In this document: positions 14,150 to 25,394 of the stretch, piece after piece | Layout: every line of letters begins with the position of its first letter | Numbering within the stretch: the first letter of the stretch is position 1 | Origin: Moringa oleifera | Taxonomy: Eukaryota; Streptophyta; Magnoliopsida; Brassicales; Moringaceae | Reading direction: 5' to 3' | Assembly: GCA_021397835.1 (NCBI GenBank) | Contig: JAJFZO010000344.1 | Coordinates: 682,001 to 746,000 of the forward strand | Length of the DNA stretch: 64,000 nucleotides | Position numbers and translations under genes: made by a program | The notes under the pieces: generated by a model | Told to the model about the DNA's origin: nothing | Seen by the model: the letters and a program-made list of their open reading frames with translations, nothing else | Database searches by the model: none

Positions 14150-16230
14150 TGTAAGGAAGTTATTGTATCTGTAACCTACATTCTTAATAAAGTGCCTCAT
14201 AAGAAAAATGATGCTACTCCTTATGAATTATGGAAAGAATGAAAACCTTCTTTTTACAAATACTTAAAAGTGTAAGGGTGCTTAACTAAGGTGATTGTTC
14301 CAAACCCTAAAAAAGTAAAGATAGGACCAAAAACCATCGATTGTATATTCAGTAGATATATAAATAAAAGTAATACATGTCAATTTCTTGTGAACAAATC
14401 TAACATTCTAGATATACATGAAAGATAATTATTGACTTTTGAAATTCTTCACTTTTTGAAAATATATTTCCTTGTAAATGTGTACAAGAGATGTTTTCTC
14501 TTAAAAGAAACTATAATACTACAATAGTAGTCTTTAAATCATGAAGAAAAATCTAGATGCAGTAAGAGAATTAAAACATCCAAGTCATTTGGACTGATTT
14601 TTTAACCTATTTATTATAAAACAAGCCTCAAATATTTAAGGAAGCAATGTCGATCCCTAAAGCTCCATTTTGAAAAGACATTGTTCATAATGAAATTGAA
14701 TCCATCATGCAAAATTATACTTAAGAGTTGGTTGATTTTCCTTCACAGACCAAGCCTTTAGGATGTAAGTGGATTTTCAAAAAAAAATTTAAATTGGATG
14801 GATCAATTGCAAAATATAAGGCTAAATTAGTAGTTAAAGGTTTTAAATAAAGAGAAGGTCTTGACTTTGTTGATACATACTCACCATTACAAGAATAACA
14901 TCCATTAGAATGCTCATTGCTACTGCTGCAATGCAGAAATTTAAAATTCATCAAATGGGTGTAAAACAACCTTTTTAAATGATGAATCGGAAGAAGAGAT
15001 CTTCATGCAACAACCCGAAAGGTTTTTACACCAGAACAAGAAAATAAAGTGTATAGACTTATTAAATCTTTATATGGATTAAAGTAAAAGAAAATAAAGT
15101 GTATAGACTTGTTAAATCTTTATATGGATTAAACTAAGCACCAAAACAATGGTATGTGAAGTTTAACAAATTAATGTTGTCAAATGGTTTTAAAATCAAT
15201 GAATATGACAAATGTGGATATGCCAAAATCACACCAAATGGTTATGTCATAATTTGTCTCTATGCAAATGATATGTTGATTATAGGTAGCAATAATAACA
15301 TTATCAAAGCAATAAAAAGAATACTAACAAAAAACTATGATATGAAAGATATGGGTATAGTATAGTATAGTTGATACCATATTAGAAATTAAAATTTTTA
15401 AGACATTAGATGGACTAGTATTATATCAATCACAAGACATTGAGAAAATATTGAAAAAATATAATACATATGAATATAGTCTAGTAAAACACCTATAGAT
15501 ATCAATTTATATTTGGTGACCAATGATGGTTAAGTCATATCTTAGTTAGAGTATTCTCATATCATTGGTAGTTTAATGCACTTAATGAACTGCACATGCC
15601 CTGACATAACTTATGCTGTAAATAAACTAAGTAAGTTTACAAGTGATCCACATAAAAATTATTAAAAGGCATTAATTTGAGCTCTTAGATACCTAAAATA
15701 TACATTAAATTTATGGGCTACATTATACTAAATATCCAGCTGTACTTGAAGGGTATAGCGATGCCAATTAGATATCAAACACTCAAGACTCAAAATCTAT
15801 AAGTGGTTATAGTTTCACAACGGGAGGTGGAGCTATGCCATAGAAGTCCTCCAAACATGTATAGCAACATCTACTATGAAATCAGAATACATAGCTTTTA
15901 ACAAAGTTGGAGAAGAAGCAGAATGACTTCATAATTTCTTAAAACACATTCCATATTGGCCAAAGCCTGTGCCTGCTCTATGTATTCATTATAACAGTCA
16001 ATTAGCAGTTGATAGAGTACATAGTAACATATATAATGGCAAGTCTGGACACATTCATCGAAGATACGATACTATAAACTAGTTACTTTCAAATGAAATA
16101 ATTTCAATTGATTATATAAGGTCAAAGAATAACCTTACAGATCCACTTACTAAAGGTTTGTCTGAGGATAAAGCAAGCTATTCATTGGGGGAAATGGGAT
16201 TAAAACCTATAATGAAAGAGTCATTGTGAT
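14150..16230 (+). mobile_element. Degenerate Ty1/copia element A (integrase C-terminus, RT, RNase H)
   Basis: Translated similarity to copia polyprotein is clear but broken by many stops and frameshifts. Domains in order: the end of integrase (about 14,170-14,440, with TPYELWK followed by the KIGPKTIDCIF block); reverse transcriptase (about 14,690-15,500, with KPLGCKWIFKKK and the YxDD region read as YAND, so one catalytic Asp has become Asn); RNase H and C-terminal region (about 15,700-16,220, with LEGYSDAN and a DPLTKGLS block near the end). Gag, protease and the front of integrase are missing. Conserved Trp codons are TAG at 15,769-15,771 and 15,841-15,843. The ending resembles the Tork or Ivana lineages. 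It cannot be functional. Confidence 0.85.
15041..15140 (+). repeat. 50-bp tandem duplication inside copia A
   Basis: The block beginning AAAATAAAGTGTATAGACTT at 15,041 starts again at 15,091 with few changes. The 50-bp length is not a multiple of three, so it also shifts the reverse transcriptase frame. Confidence 0.9.
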
Positions 16231-16870
16231 AGTAACCTAAACCTAGCTAATTAATGATCTCAGTATCTAGGTTTAAAAAGAACAACTAAATTATGAAGGC
16301 CTCAGTATTTGCACTAAGGAGAAAATATCTTTTACCCATTTTTATGGTGAAATAGTATCGTCTGCGATACGTGTTAGGATAAATTAAACTTTTAATGATT
16401 CTTATAGCTTGAAAATCTAAGTAGGGTATAACAGAATACTTTTAATAAGAAATCACCAATATGAGTATGAAAAAGGCCGTTTTTATAAGAATTATAAGGT
16501 TAAATTCTCTAAAGCACTCATGAAACTAAGATTACATAGGGCTAAAATAAACATAAACGTGAGACTAAAAGAGACTGTGTGAATATTATTCTCTTACTTT
16601 ACGACAACAGCTGAACAATTTAAGATATTGCGTTCACTGATTAGTGAATTAAATCTGATAATACGTCATTATGGAAGGTTTAAAGCCATAAGCTACCTAT
16701 CTTGATGTAGTTTCTTCTTATTATGCTCTCTTAAATGTTTGCATTAGTCATTTGTATTTTAAGAAATTTTCGTTCATGTTGGCAATTGTTAGAAAAGGAA
16801 TCTAAAAAGAAAAAAATTTGAATGGAAAGGTGTATGGTTTTCTTTTGAATGATAATGTTCCTTTTTCATT

Positions 16871-16904
16871 AAAGATGCATCCTTTCCCTTTTGGATGCAT
16901 CTTT
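16871..16904. other. Perfect 12-bp stem hairpin
   Basis: The left arm AAAGATGCATCC (16,871-16,882) and right arm GGATGCATCTTT (16,893-16,904) are exact reverse complements around a 10-nt pyrimidine loop. Each arm contains the self-complementary core GATGCATC. Confidence 0.9.
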
Positions 16905-16942
16905 TGGAAAGATCCACTCCTCCAAAGCTACTTATTAACACC

Positions 16943-16949
16943 TATAAAA
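16943..16949 (+). promoter_or_regulatory. Candidate TATA box
   Basis: TATAAAA in the context CCTATAAAAGG, a good plant TATA match, lies in the presumed LTR remnant downstream of copia A. A start site would be expected about 30 bp further on. No gene follows, so any transcript would be that of a retroelement. Confidence 0.45.
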
Positions 16950-17100
16950 GGCCTCATTGATAACCATTTCAATCATCCAATTCAAAGAAATTGGTTCTTG
17001 CTCCCTTCTTTTTTGAAAAAAAAAACTTTTTTTGATAGAAGATAACCATAAGTTGGTTCATTGTTCTTGTGAATTAAAGTACTATTTTCACAAGAAAAGA

Positions 17101-19479
17101 TCATTGTATCCTAAGAGATATTTACCATCAATCTAATAACACTAATTGAAGGGTGACTATATCGTAAGGACATAAAGTCAAACTTTAGCCTCGGCCTAGC
17201 ACAAGTACAGTGCTACATGTTGCATGTTATTGTAAGTTTATTCCAGTTTATTATCCATCTAATTACTTGGCAAAAGTAATTTAAATATTATTTGAAGTTG
17301 TTGGTTTGTGTATTATTATATAACATATAACATATAACATCATATGACTTAGGTGAATAAATTATGGAATAAGCTTCTAAAAACCAATTATATTAGTTTA
17401 ACTTATATGGCTTGATAGAATGATGTCCACTTATTATATGTTTATTTTTAAATTTTTTGATAATAATAATGAAGAAATTTTAGTAAAGATCTTGATTATA
17501 GAAAACTTTAAGTAAAGATTCAAGCCAAAACATAGTAACCCCAAGTTTAATAGGCAATTGAGCCAATTTATGAGCAAAAAATTTGTCCTACATGAGTTAT
17601 GTTAGGTTATACATTGGTCACATTGGGATACAAGGTGCTTGATTTTTAAGCAAATACTTCCCCACTCATTATATGACTGTTGACTAAGTCGGCTTTCATT
17701 GACGGTTAATAGATTATCATTCTCCACTGTAACTTGATCTAGACCATGCCACATCGTCAACTCCAAACCAATCATTATAGCCAGTAATTCATTATGCAGT
17801 AGTAAAAAAAAAAAAAAACAAGAGATTAAGAGGTCGGGGCATATAACAAAACATAACCTTCAGTGTTTCTCGCTACTACTCTTAACTTTGCACATCGAGT
17901 TCCGACGATATATGATGCATCTACATTTAATCTCATGACATCCTTTAGTGGAGGATAACACCATATATTCCAAGTTGCTGTGACCTATTGCTCATTAAGC
18001 ACTTGCAGCTCCTCTAGTAGACGTGTTGCATTTGAAATCAACACCCTCAGAGCTTGTAAACCACATTAACCTATATGATACCAATTTTTAGTGATCATTA
18101 TTAGCTGTGAATGTAACCCTTTTCCTATCATCAATCAAACTCGATTCCATATCCAAGTGAATTAAGGCTCAATCATAAGATAATGACCACATAGAATAAA
18201 CTTACGTATTATAACCACCCCACGACAGATTGAATTGCACCAATCCTCCAATGTGTTTCTCGAATTTTCTCTTTATCCATGGCATGATAATTTATTTGAA
18301 TAGAATATTTATTATTAGTTTGAGTGAATTCATGGCTCCTTATCCACAGTAATACATGGATAAGCCACAAGTTATAAACATTCAAGATATCGTCATGTAA
18401 GGCTATGGCAAACACATATAGAAATGGTTACACTCCTGAAAAAGAATATTAAGCATCCAGTTCACCATGATTTGATACAATCATCCTAGTTAAAAGAGAT
18501 ATTCTCATTAAAGGGATCCAATAATTAATTATCAATATCAAACATAATTATGTCTAATTAGGTGTTTAGCCCAGTATATGTATCAACTAACTTTATTTCC
18601 AATATGATATCAAAGTAACACCGAATTTATATCTTAAAAGTTTTCTTGCATTAAGATAAATAACACACATAGAAATTTAATCCTTGGGCAAACACGCATG
18701 GTTAATTGTTTATTAACCTCTGGTCATTGTAGGCATATTCTACCTAGCTTAATTGATATGGACAATCGATCACTTATGGTTTGATGGAATGTCTAACTTA
18801 CCTAATTAATCCTGATTACTACAAAATGAATTTATGTCAATCATAATTTTTAATTCAATTTTTTCACTTGCACATTGGCTAAACCACTAAGAATGCTTAT
18901 GACACGGCATGATAATTATATCTCATGGTTGATTTGTGAGATATCCATTTTGGTATTCAATAATAAATAATGAAAAAAAGGAAATTACGTCCAATAAGGA
19001 ATGTCTTGCTACCTTAAATAAGGGAATATATCATAAGGCCCAAATGACATGATCAATAAGTTGTACATAGTTGTAACGTAAATCTAGGAGATTCAAGTTC
19101 TACTTTAAAGATATTCAGACTAATCTTGCCTATTATGTTCCAACCTGAGTACCATGTGGAAGACTTGAAGCATTATATAACCCGTTACTTGAGGATTTCC
19201 CTTTAATAGTCAAGAAAAATTGACAAATTATTAAACGTACATGCCCATGGATCAATCTAGTGAATATTTCTTTATAACTCCTAAGTTTAGATTCAAGTAA
19301 CCATTAAATAACTTGGGTTATGGATCAATAATAATTCTAATTACCACAAATATGACTTGAGAATAGATTAATTACCAAATTTTAATCGATTATTAATCAA
19401 AGATTTAACGACTCCTAGGCATTGGTTGCTATGCAGACAATGTAGCCTAGTGACCACCCCATGGGCAATCGCAAATACT
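17101..19479. other. AT-rich gene-less stretch
   Basis: Both strands show only short random frames. I see no domain, no terminal repeats and no tandem structure beyond short A runs. The texture matches 23.3-26.6 kb and 30.8-34.3 kb and probably represents very old, deaminated transposon DNA. Confidence 0.5.
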
Positions 19480-20430
19480 GTAAGCTTAGCCTTCGGAGGA
19501 AGCCATGATAGCAAACTTAATTATTGCCTTCGAAAGGCAGTAATGGCTATTAGCTTGCTTCCTTCAAAGGCAGCCATGCATGGCCACTACATAAGCAAGT
19601 TGGTCGCCTTTAGAAGTGCCTATGCATGGCCATCGAGGTAGCAAGCTGGCTGCGAGCTTACTGCCTTCGAAGGCAGCCATGCATGGGTGCTGTAAGAGTA
19701 AGCTGGCCACCTTGAAGGCAACCATGCATGGCCTCCACAGAAGCAAGCTAGCCAACTTGAAGCCAGCCATGCATGGCCTCTGCAAAAGTAAGCTAGCTAC
19801 TTTCATGCATGGCCACCGCAGAAGTAAGTTGGCCAACTTAAAGGTAGCCATGCATGAACTAACTGCCTTCGAAGGCAGCCATGCACGGGCACTATAGAAG
19901 CAAGCTAGCTACCTTGAAGGCAACCATGCATGGCCTCCGTAAAAGCAACTGGCTGCCTTGAAGGTAGTTATGCATGGCCTCCGCAGAAGTAAGTTCGTTG
20001 CCTTCATGCATGGCCTCCACAGAAGTAAGTTCGCCACCTTAAAGGCAGTCGTCATGCATGAACTTGCTACCTTCGAAGGCAGCCAAGTATGGCCTCTGCA
20101 AAAGCAATCTGGCTGCCAGTTTACTGCCTTCGAAAGTAGCCATGCATGGCCATTGTAGAAGCAAGCTAATGGCCAGCTTGCCACCTTTGAAGCCAACCAT
20201 GCATTGTGGTTAGAGAAGCAAGCTAACGGCACAAGCAAGCAAGCTTGCCGCTAGGTCATCCCATTCAAAGGCAGCCATGCATGGCAACTAGCTTGCTGTC
20301 AGCTTGTCGCCTTTGAAGGGAGCCATGCATGGTTGCCATAGAAGCAACTTGGTAGCCAGCTTATTGCTTCTAAGGTAGTCATGTATGGCCGCGAGCTTGC
20401 TGCCTTCGAAGGTAGCCATGCATAGGCACT
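19480..20430 (+). repeat. Palindrome-rich minisatellite, about 45-bp period (sub-array 1)
   Basis: About 20 imperfect units, with spacing mostly 38-53 bp. A typical unit joins GCCATGCATGGC (a perfect 12-bp palindrome) to a GCAGAAGCAAGCTAGC-like block and a CCTTCGAAGG palindrome. Because the usual period is a multiple of three, long spurious frames run on both strands. GC content is far above the AT-rich flanks. The CATGCATG core is the RY/Sph motif bound by plant B3-domain factors. No coding role is supported. Confidence 0.9.
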
Positions 20431-21085
20431 ACTATGGTAGCCATGGCCTTCGAAGTTGACTATGATGGTCGAGAAATAGGCAGCCATGGCCTTTATAGGT
20501 GGCAGCCATGACCACTAAGGCAGCCATGGCCTTCCAAAGTGGCTGCCATGCCACGAAAGAGGTAGCCATGGCCACAAGTAAAGGCAGCCATGGCCTTTGA
20601 AGGTGATAGTGATGGCTGTAAAGATAGCCATGGTCACCCATGGAGGCAGTCATGACCACCCATAAAGGAAGCCATGGCCTTCGAAGGTGGTAGCCATGAT
20701 TATCAAGGAGGTAACCATAGCAGTGAAGGCAACCATGATTGCTCCGAATGCCTCCATGCATGGCTACGAGGCAGCTATGGTTGTCGCAAAAACCTCCATG
20801 CAGGGCTATGAAAGTAACCATGCCCATTGTGAAAGCATCCATGCATGGCCACGAAGGTAGCAATGGCTGTGCCCGAAGGAGCCGTGGCCTTCAAAGGTGG
20901 CAGCCATGGCCTTCGAAGGTAGCGGCCATGGCTGTCACGAAAGCATCCATACATGGCTGTCATGAAAGCATCCATACATGGCTGCGAAGGCAGCCATGGT
21001 CACTCACGACGTTAGCCATGGCCACTTACAAAGGCAGCCATGGCCTCGAAGGTTGTAGGCATGGTTGCGACTACAGTAATGCCTT
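20431..21085 (+). repeat. Palindrome-rich minisatellite, GCCATGGC type (sub-array 2)
   Basis: This continues sub-array 1 but with a changed unit. The core is GGCAGCCATGGCC, alternating with CCTTCGAAGG-like blocks, at a shorter and more irregular spacing (roughly 18-40 bp). Several RY-type CATGCA motifs persist near 20,755, 20,798 and 20,840. The open frames on both strands are by-products of the repeats. Confidence 0.85.
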
Positions 21086-21589
21086 CTCTGGATTTTACTT
21101 TCATGACTGTTAAGGCAACGATAGACTTGACTTCGATCTCTGAATTTCACTTTTAGCAACCTCCACTTATTTCTGTCACTAAGTGATTATAAATTAAAAC
21201 CCTAATTTTTTTCCTTTCGTGTGAGAACCATTTCCTTTTCCCCAATTTCTACTGTTATCTTTCAATTGGTCTTGCTAATCTTTTTTCCTTTTGCCCACAC
21301 CTTTTCTCCTCATTTCTTTTATTATCTCTGCATTTGTCTATACACAAGTTTCTCAATTTTTGCATTTCGCCCTCAAGTGCCATTCTGTTTTCGCCCATTT
21401 ATCTTGCTTTCTCATATCTATATGTCTATACTGCTCTCTCCCTGCACGGCATCTTGCTCTGTGTCATTTTTTCTTTATTTTCTCTACTGTGACCAACCAT
21501 ATACTCTTTCACAACGTGAGGTTTGCTCTCTTTACTTGATAACTTATACATGTAATTGTAGTAATTTTTATTGATGATAATATTGATGA
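21086..21589. other. Pyrimidine-rich spacer
   Basis: C- and T-rich sequence between the minisatellite and the AT-rich repeats. The two overlapping plus-strand frames here (about 117 and 82 codons) are hydrophobic only because of the base bias. No gene is supported. Confidence 0.6.
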
Positions 21590-22455
21590 TTAGAAAATGT
21601 TATATCAGAATATTATTGTTAGATTTGGTAATTATAGAAATTATTTATATTTTAAATAAATTTTTAATTATTTAGTTTATTTTTAATAATTTTAATTTAT
21701 GGCATATTATTAGGTAATGGTTGAATTTAGCAGTAATTCAACATAAATATTTTTATTCAAGTTTTATGAAATTTAAATTACTTAGATATTAATTAAATTT
21801 TATAATTGTTAACTTCATTTATTAATAAGTTTAGTTTATGTTAGATTATTTAAAAAATAATATAATTATTTTGTTATTTAAGATAAATAATTTAATTAGA
21901 GTTTTATGGAAGAAATTGGTTAGGTATTTATTAAATTCTATAATTGTTAATTTTATAGGTTAATCAAAAATTTATTTTATAATAAATTAGATAGATAACA
22001 ATTTAAGTAAAATATAATTTGAAAAAAGTAATTTAATTAGATTTTTATGAAATTTAAATTTGTTAGATGCTAATTAAATTTTGTAATTGTTAATTTTATT
22101 TGTTAATAAAATTGTTTTATTTGTTATTGATTGGATATATAATAGTTTAATTACATTATATTTTAATGATATAAATAATTTAATTAACCATATTTTTATG
22201 AAAATTAATTTACTTAGATGTTGATTAAATTTTGGAATTGCTGATTTTATTTTTTAAAATAAATTTAATTTATTTTAGATTTAGATAATAGCTTAATTAG
22301 ATATTGTAATTTGTGATAAATAATTAAGTTAGATTTTTATGAAATTTATATTAGTTAGTTAGATGTTGATTAAATTTTGGAGTTTTTAATTTTATTTGTT
22401 ACTAAATTTTAGTTTATGTTCGATTTAGATAATAGTTTAATTGGATATTGTAATT
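21590..22455 (+). repeat. AT-rich tandem repeat, about 143-bp period
   Basis: A block of the form TTTTATGAAATTTAAATT followed by a TTAGATGCTAATTAAATTTT-type segment recurs near 21,765, 21,902, 22,046, 22,193 and 22,337, giving at least five diverged units. Base composition is extremely AT-rich. It lies directly before the CACTA transposase remnant and may be an intron or internal repeat of that element. Confidence 0.75.
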
Positions 22456-22458
22456 TAA

Positions 22459-22722
22459 GTGCGATCATCTAAGATAAAAGCTATGGAAGAACATATAGGG
22501 CTGGAGCACAAATCTATAGTGGAGCGTATAGAGAAGAAGCGTAGGACTTTAGAAAAAAGATTGGACGAGGAGCATAAGGCAATGCAGTATGATCGCATAC
22601 GCTTCGAGACTGAGTTACAAGGGCGCTTAAAGAGAGAGGTTGATATGAATTAGCGCATCGGCAGGATGGAGGCTTTCCTTCTAGGAAGTGGACACCTAGC
22701 ATCGCCTAATAATTTGATGTAA
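22459..22722 (+). pseudogene. C-terminal remnant of a CACTA (En/Spm) protein
   Basis: The frame encodes a highly charged, helical, coiled-coil-like tail rich in Glu, Lys and Arg, with the segments EKRLDEEHKAMQ and RLKREVDMN. An in-frame TAG (22,651-22,653) is followed by a short continuation to a stop at 22,720-22,722. Tails of this kind occur at the C-terminus of plant En/Spm-type (Ptta) transposase-related proteins. The assignment rests mainly on position, about 140 bp before CACTA subterminal repeats and 530 bp before a CACTA terminus. The rest of the gene is not recognisable upstream, where AT-rich repeats lie instead. Confidence 0.5.
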
Positions 22723-22869
22723 TGTCTTGTATAAATATTATATTTGACGAGAACGTAGTATATAAGCTTGTATTTATTATATTGCTTTATGAATTTTAGT
22801 TTATTTTATTTTACTTTAGTTTTGTTTAGTTGTATTAAAATCGATGTTTAAAAAAATTTAATTATATTA

Positions 22870-23235
22870 ATGATAATTTAGTGATCGATTTATATCTATC
22901 GTTAATTAGTGGCACACTAATATCAGTCGCCAAAATAGTGATAGACATATATCAGTTGCTAAACTTTAGCGATAAAATTTTGTTTTTGTCGTTAAACTAG
23001 TGAAAAATATTAATTTGCCGCTAAACTAATGAGAGATATTAAAATATCGCTAATTTAACGACACATTTTTATTGGTCGCTAATCAATCACTAATTAGCGA
23101 TAGACACAAAATTTAATCGTTAGTTTTTTTTTCACGATAATAATTTTAACTACCAATTTTATCTGTCATTAATTTGTCGCTAAAAAATTTAGTGAGAGAT
23201 TATTTTAATTTAGCAACGGATTTATCGATCGCTAA
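22870..23235. repeat. CACTA subterminal repeats (TCGCTAA / TTAGCGA)
   Basis: Many direct and inverted copies of a motif around TCGCTAA or its complement TTAGCGA are packed into about 370 bp. In CACTA elements such subterminal repeats bind the TnpA-type protein and are needed for transposition. Confidence 0.8.
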
Positions 23236-23237
23236 AG

Positions 23238-23255
23238 TTGAATTCTTTTGAAGTG
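23238..23255 (+). repeat. CACTA right terminal repeat
   Basis: The sequence ends TTGAATTCTTTTGAAGTG. Its reverse complement starts CACTTCAAAAGAATTC, close to the CACTACAAGAAAA-type termini of plant CACTA elements. It directly follows the subterminal repeats. Confidence 0.75.
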
Positions 23256-24007
23256 CAAGACTCTTTTTCTTTCAAGCTTAGCTTTCTTGAGGAAGTCTAT
23301 ACATACTTAGTGGGTACCTTAATATCTTGGGTGGACATGAGTTAGTTTGAGGAAAGAGCTAATCACGCCAGATGGTAATAGAAGGTTTAGATAATAATTG
23401 AGTGGATTGGGTAATGTCAATGAGTATTAGGATAACTCTTGTAAATGGTGCCAATGGATACATACGAATGGGTTAGCATTATTTTTGGTAATAATCTAGA
23501 CTGCACCCACCTAATTGTATGTATCTTAAGCCCAATAAAAATATACACAAGGGATTGAATATCCATGACTAGTTACCTAATTCACCCTAACAGGGTAAAA
23601 TAATTAAGAATGGTCTATTAATTTACCATCAATTAAATAATATTCACAATACTATGTTAACCTCTAGTATAGTTAGTTTTCTTACGAATATGAGTTCATG
23701 TACTAATGTAAACCAACTAATGATTGTTGACCAAATTAATCGTAACTCACGTAACAACTAGTGATACTTGGATGTCATAACTAAATCTTTAATACAATTT
23801 AGGTATCTAGTGATAATAGGATTAAATATATTCGAAGTTCATCCGTACAGATAATTATTGATAATTATCCCAATTGAATAATTTGTGAAGATCGATTGTA
23901 CATTACTTGATTATAAGGTGAGCGGAGTGCATATTAAATGACAATATCTACCTTTTACTCATGTAATAAAGCATTAACGAGGTATAGTCATTATTTAAAT
24001 AAACATT

Positions 24008-24010
<3 letters not shown>

Positions 24011-24055
<45 letters not shown>
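24011..24055. repeat. (AT)n microsatellite
   Basis: About 22 uninterrupted AT dinucleotides. Confidence 0.95.
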
Positions 24056-24058
<3 letters not shown>

Positions 24059-25373
24059 TTAAATATGTTTTGATCAACCATAGTTAATGATCAATATGAT
24101 GATAGTCTATGAATTGAAGGTCAACCCTTATGATCAAATTTATTGGACACCTTAGTAATAATATCAGGTGGAAATTGACCCACAATTATCTTGTGAGAAT
24201 AAGTTATAGATGGGCAAGGTTGAAGTCATTTGTTATGGCCATAGTGTATCAATCTTAGGACTATAGTCTAGAGATATCCATATTATTAAGCTTGACTACA
24301 AGTCATACCTAATTATATTTTAAATTAAGTCAATTATTGACCTCAAATATATTTTAAGTAATCCATTGCACTATTCAAATTTCACAGTTGAAAATTTTTA
24401 TCAGACGAGTTACTAATAACATAATAAGATAAAACCAAGGTAATGTTGATTCAATGGTGATATATTAATATGTAGCTAGGCAAGTGGAGTTTAACCCAGT
24501 ATTTTATAATGCTAATGTCAAGTTAATTGGGTTCACACTATCATTTATAAAACATTTGTGCCTCTTTTGAGTGTATACATCGGGATAGTTAATTATTACA
24601 TTGATCTAATAACATATATTATTGGGATGGATAGAAAAAATATTGACGGTGACTGTCAATTGGCTTGTTAGGGTATTATTATCTAATCCACTTCAACTAT
24701 CAATGTGGATAATCCACGTTGTATGTCAATCATGGCATAATTAGTAAACTTCATATAAAGACATATGACACTTTTCAGATGGTTCAATTAATTATTGGCT
24801 ATTAAGTGAAGTATTAACCTTAGTCTAATAATTGAGTTGTACCAATTATTGATAGCTATATTATCCTTAACACATTAAGACAAAGAGGATAAGGCCCAAT
24901 TGTATTGCCAACTTAATTCGGACAATGACTTGTGATGGTATAGTCCACGCTTAAATTTTATGCATTGTACTCTTGCTAGATCCCTTCAGATTAATTGACT
25001 ATTAGTGGTTCTGTTTGACAATCAAGGTCACTTATCCCAACCATCAATGAGTAATAAAAATTATCAATGTAAAGACTTGCGTAAATTATGAGTTAATGCA
25101 ATCAATATTCTAATAAGCTACTTATTTAGGTTGATGATGTACGTAGGATTAGATAATGTTATTAAGCATCACTAATAAAAGGAATTCAATCTACCTAATA
25201 GACCTCTTGATAGAGTCATAGCCCATATGACTGTGGTGTAGATCAATTGACTTAATTCGTCTTGAGGTAGTTATCTAATGCTTTTTTTCATTGGGTTATC
25301 AAGGAGTTAGATATCCTTGGCCTAGTCATTAATTATGGTATCTCACATAATGAACATGAGATTAGATATATGA

Positions 25374-25394
25374 GTTTAGGGTTTAGGGTTTAAG
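25374..25394 (+). repeat. Short interstitial telomere-like run
   Basis: Two exact TTTAGGG heptamers followed by one imperfect copy (TTTAAGG), in AT-rich DNA. Too short to mark a former chromosome end. Confidence 0.7.

Larger units (their letters stand above)
16231..17100 (+). other. 3' flank of copia A, possible LTR remnant
   Basis: This stretch follows the copia C-terminus and holds no gene. It contains a perfect 12-bp stem hairpin and a TATA box about 40 bp downstream of the hairpin, the layout of an LTR U3 region. Exact LTR borders and a paired 5' LTR could not be found. Confidence 0.4.
22459..23255 (+). mobile_element. 3' end of a CACTA (En/Spm) DNA transposon
   Basis: Three parts support this: the coiled-coil tail remnant, a block of subterminal repeats, and a terminus ending GAAGTG, which is CACTTC on the other strand. 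The matching left terminus was not found upstream, so the element is either 5'-truncated or extends through the AT-rich repeats and minisatellite with a decayed left end. The 3-bp target duplication cannot be confirmed without the left end. Confidence 0.7.

Noticed and set aside
19426..21113. Several overlapping open frames on both strands, 66-143 codons long
   Set aside because: They arise because the minisatellite period is close to a multiple of three. The peptides are simple repeats without start context or conserved domains.
21221..21574. Hydrophobic 117-codon frame resembling a membrane protein
   Set aside because: The hydrophobicity follows from a C/T-rich stretch. There are no charged residues framing helices and an overlapping frame shows the same bias.
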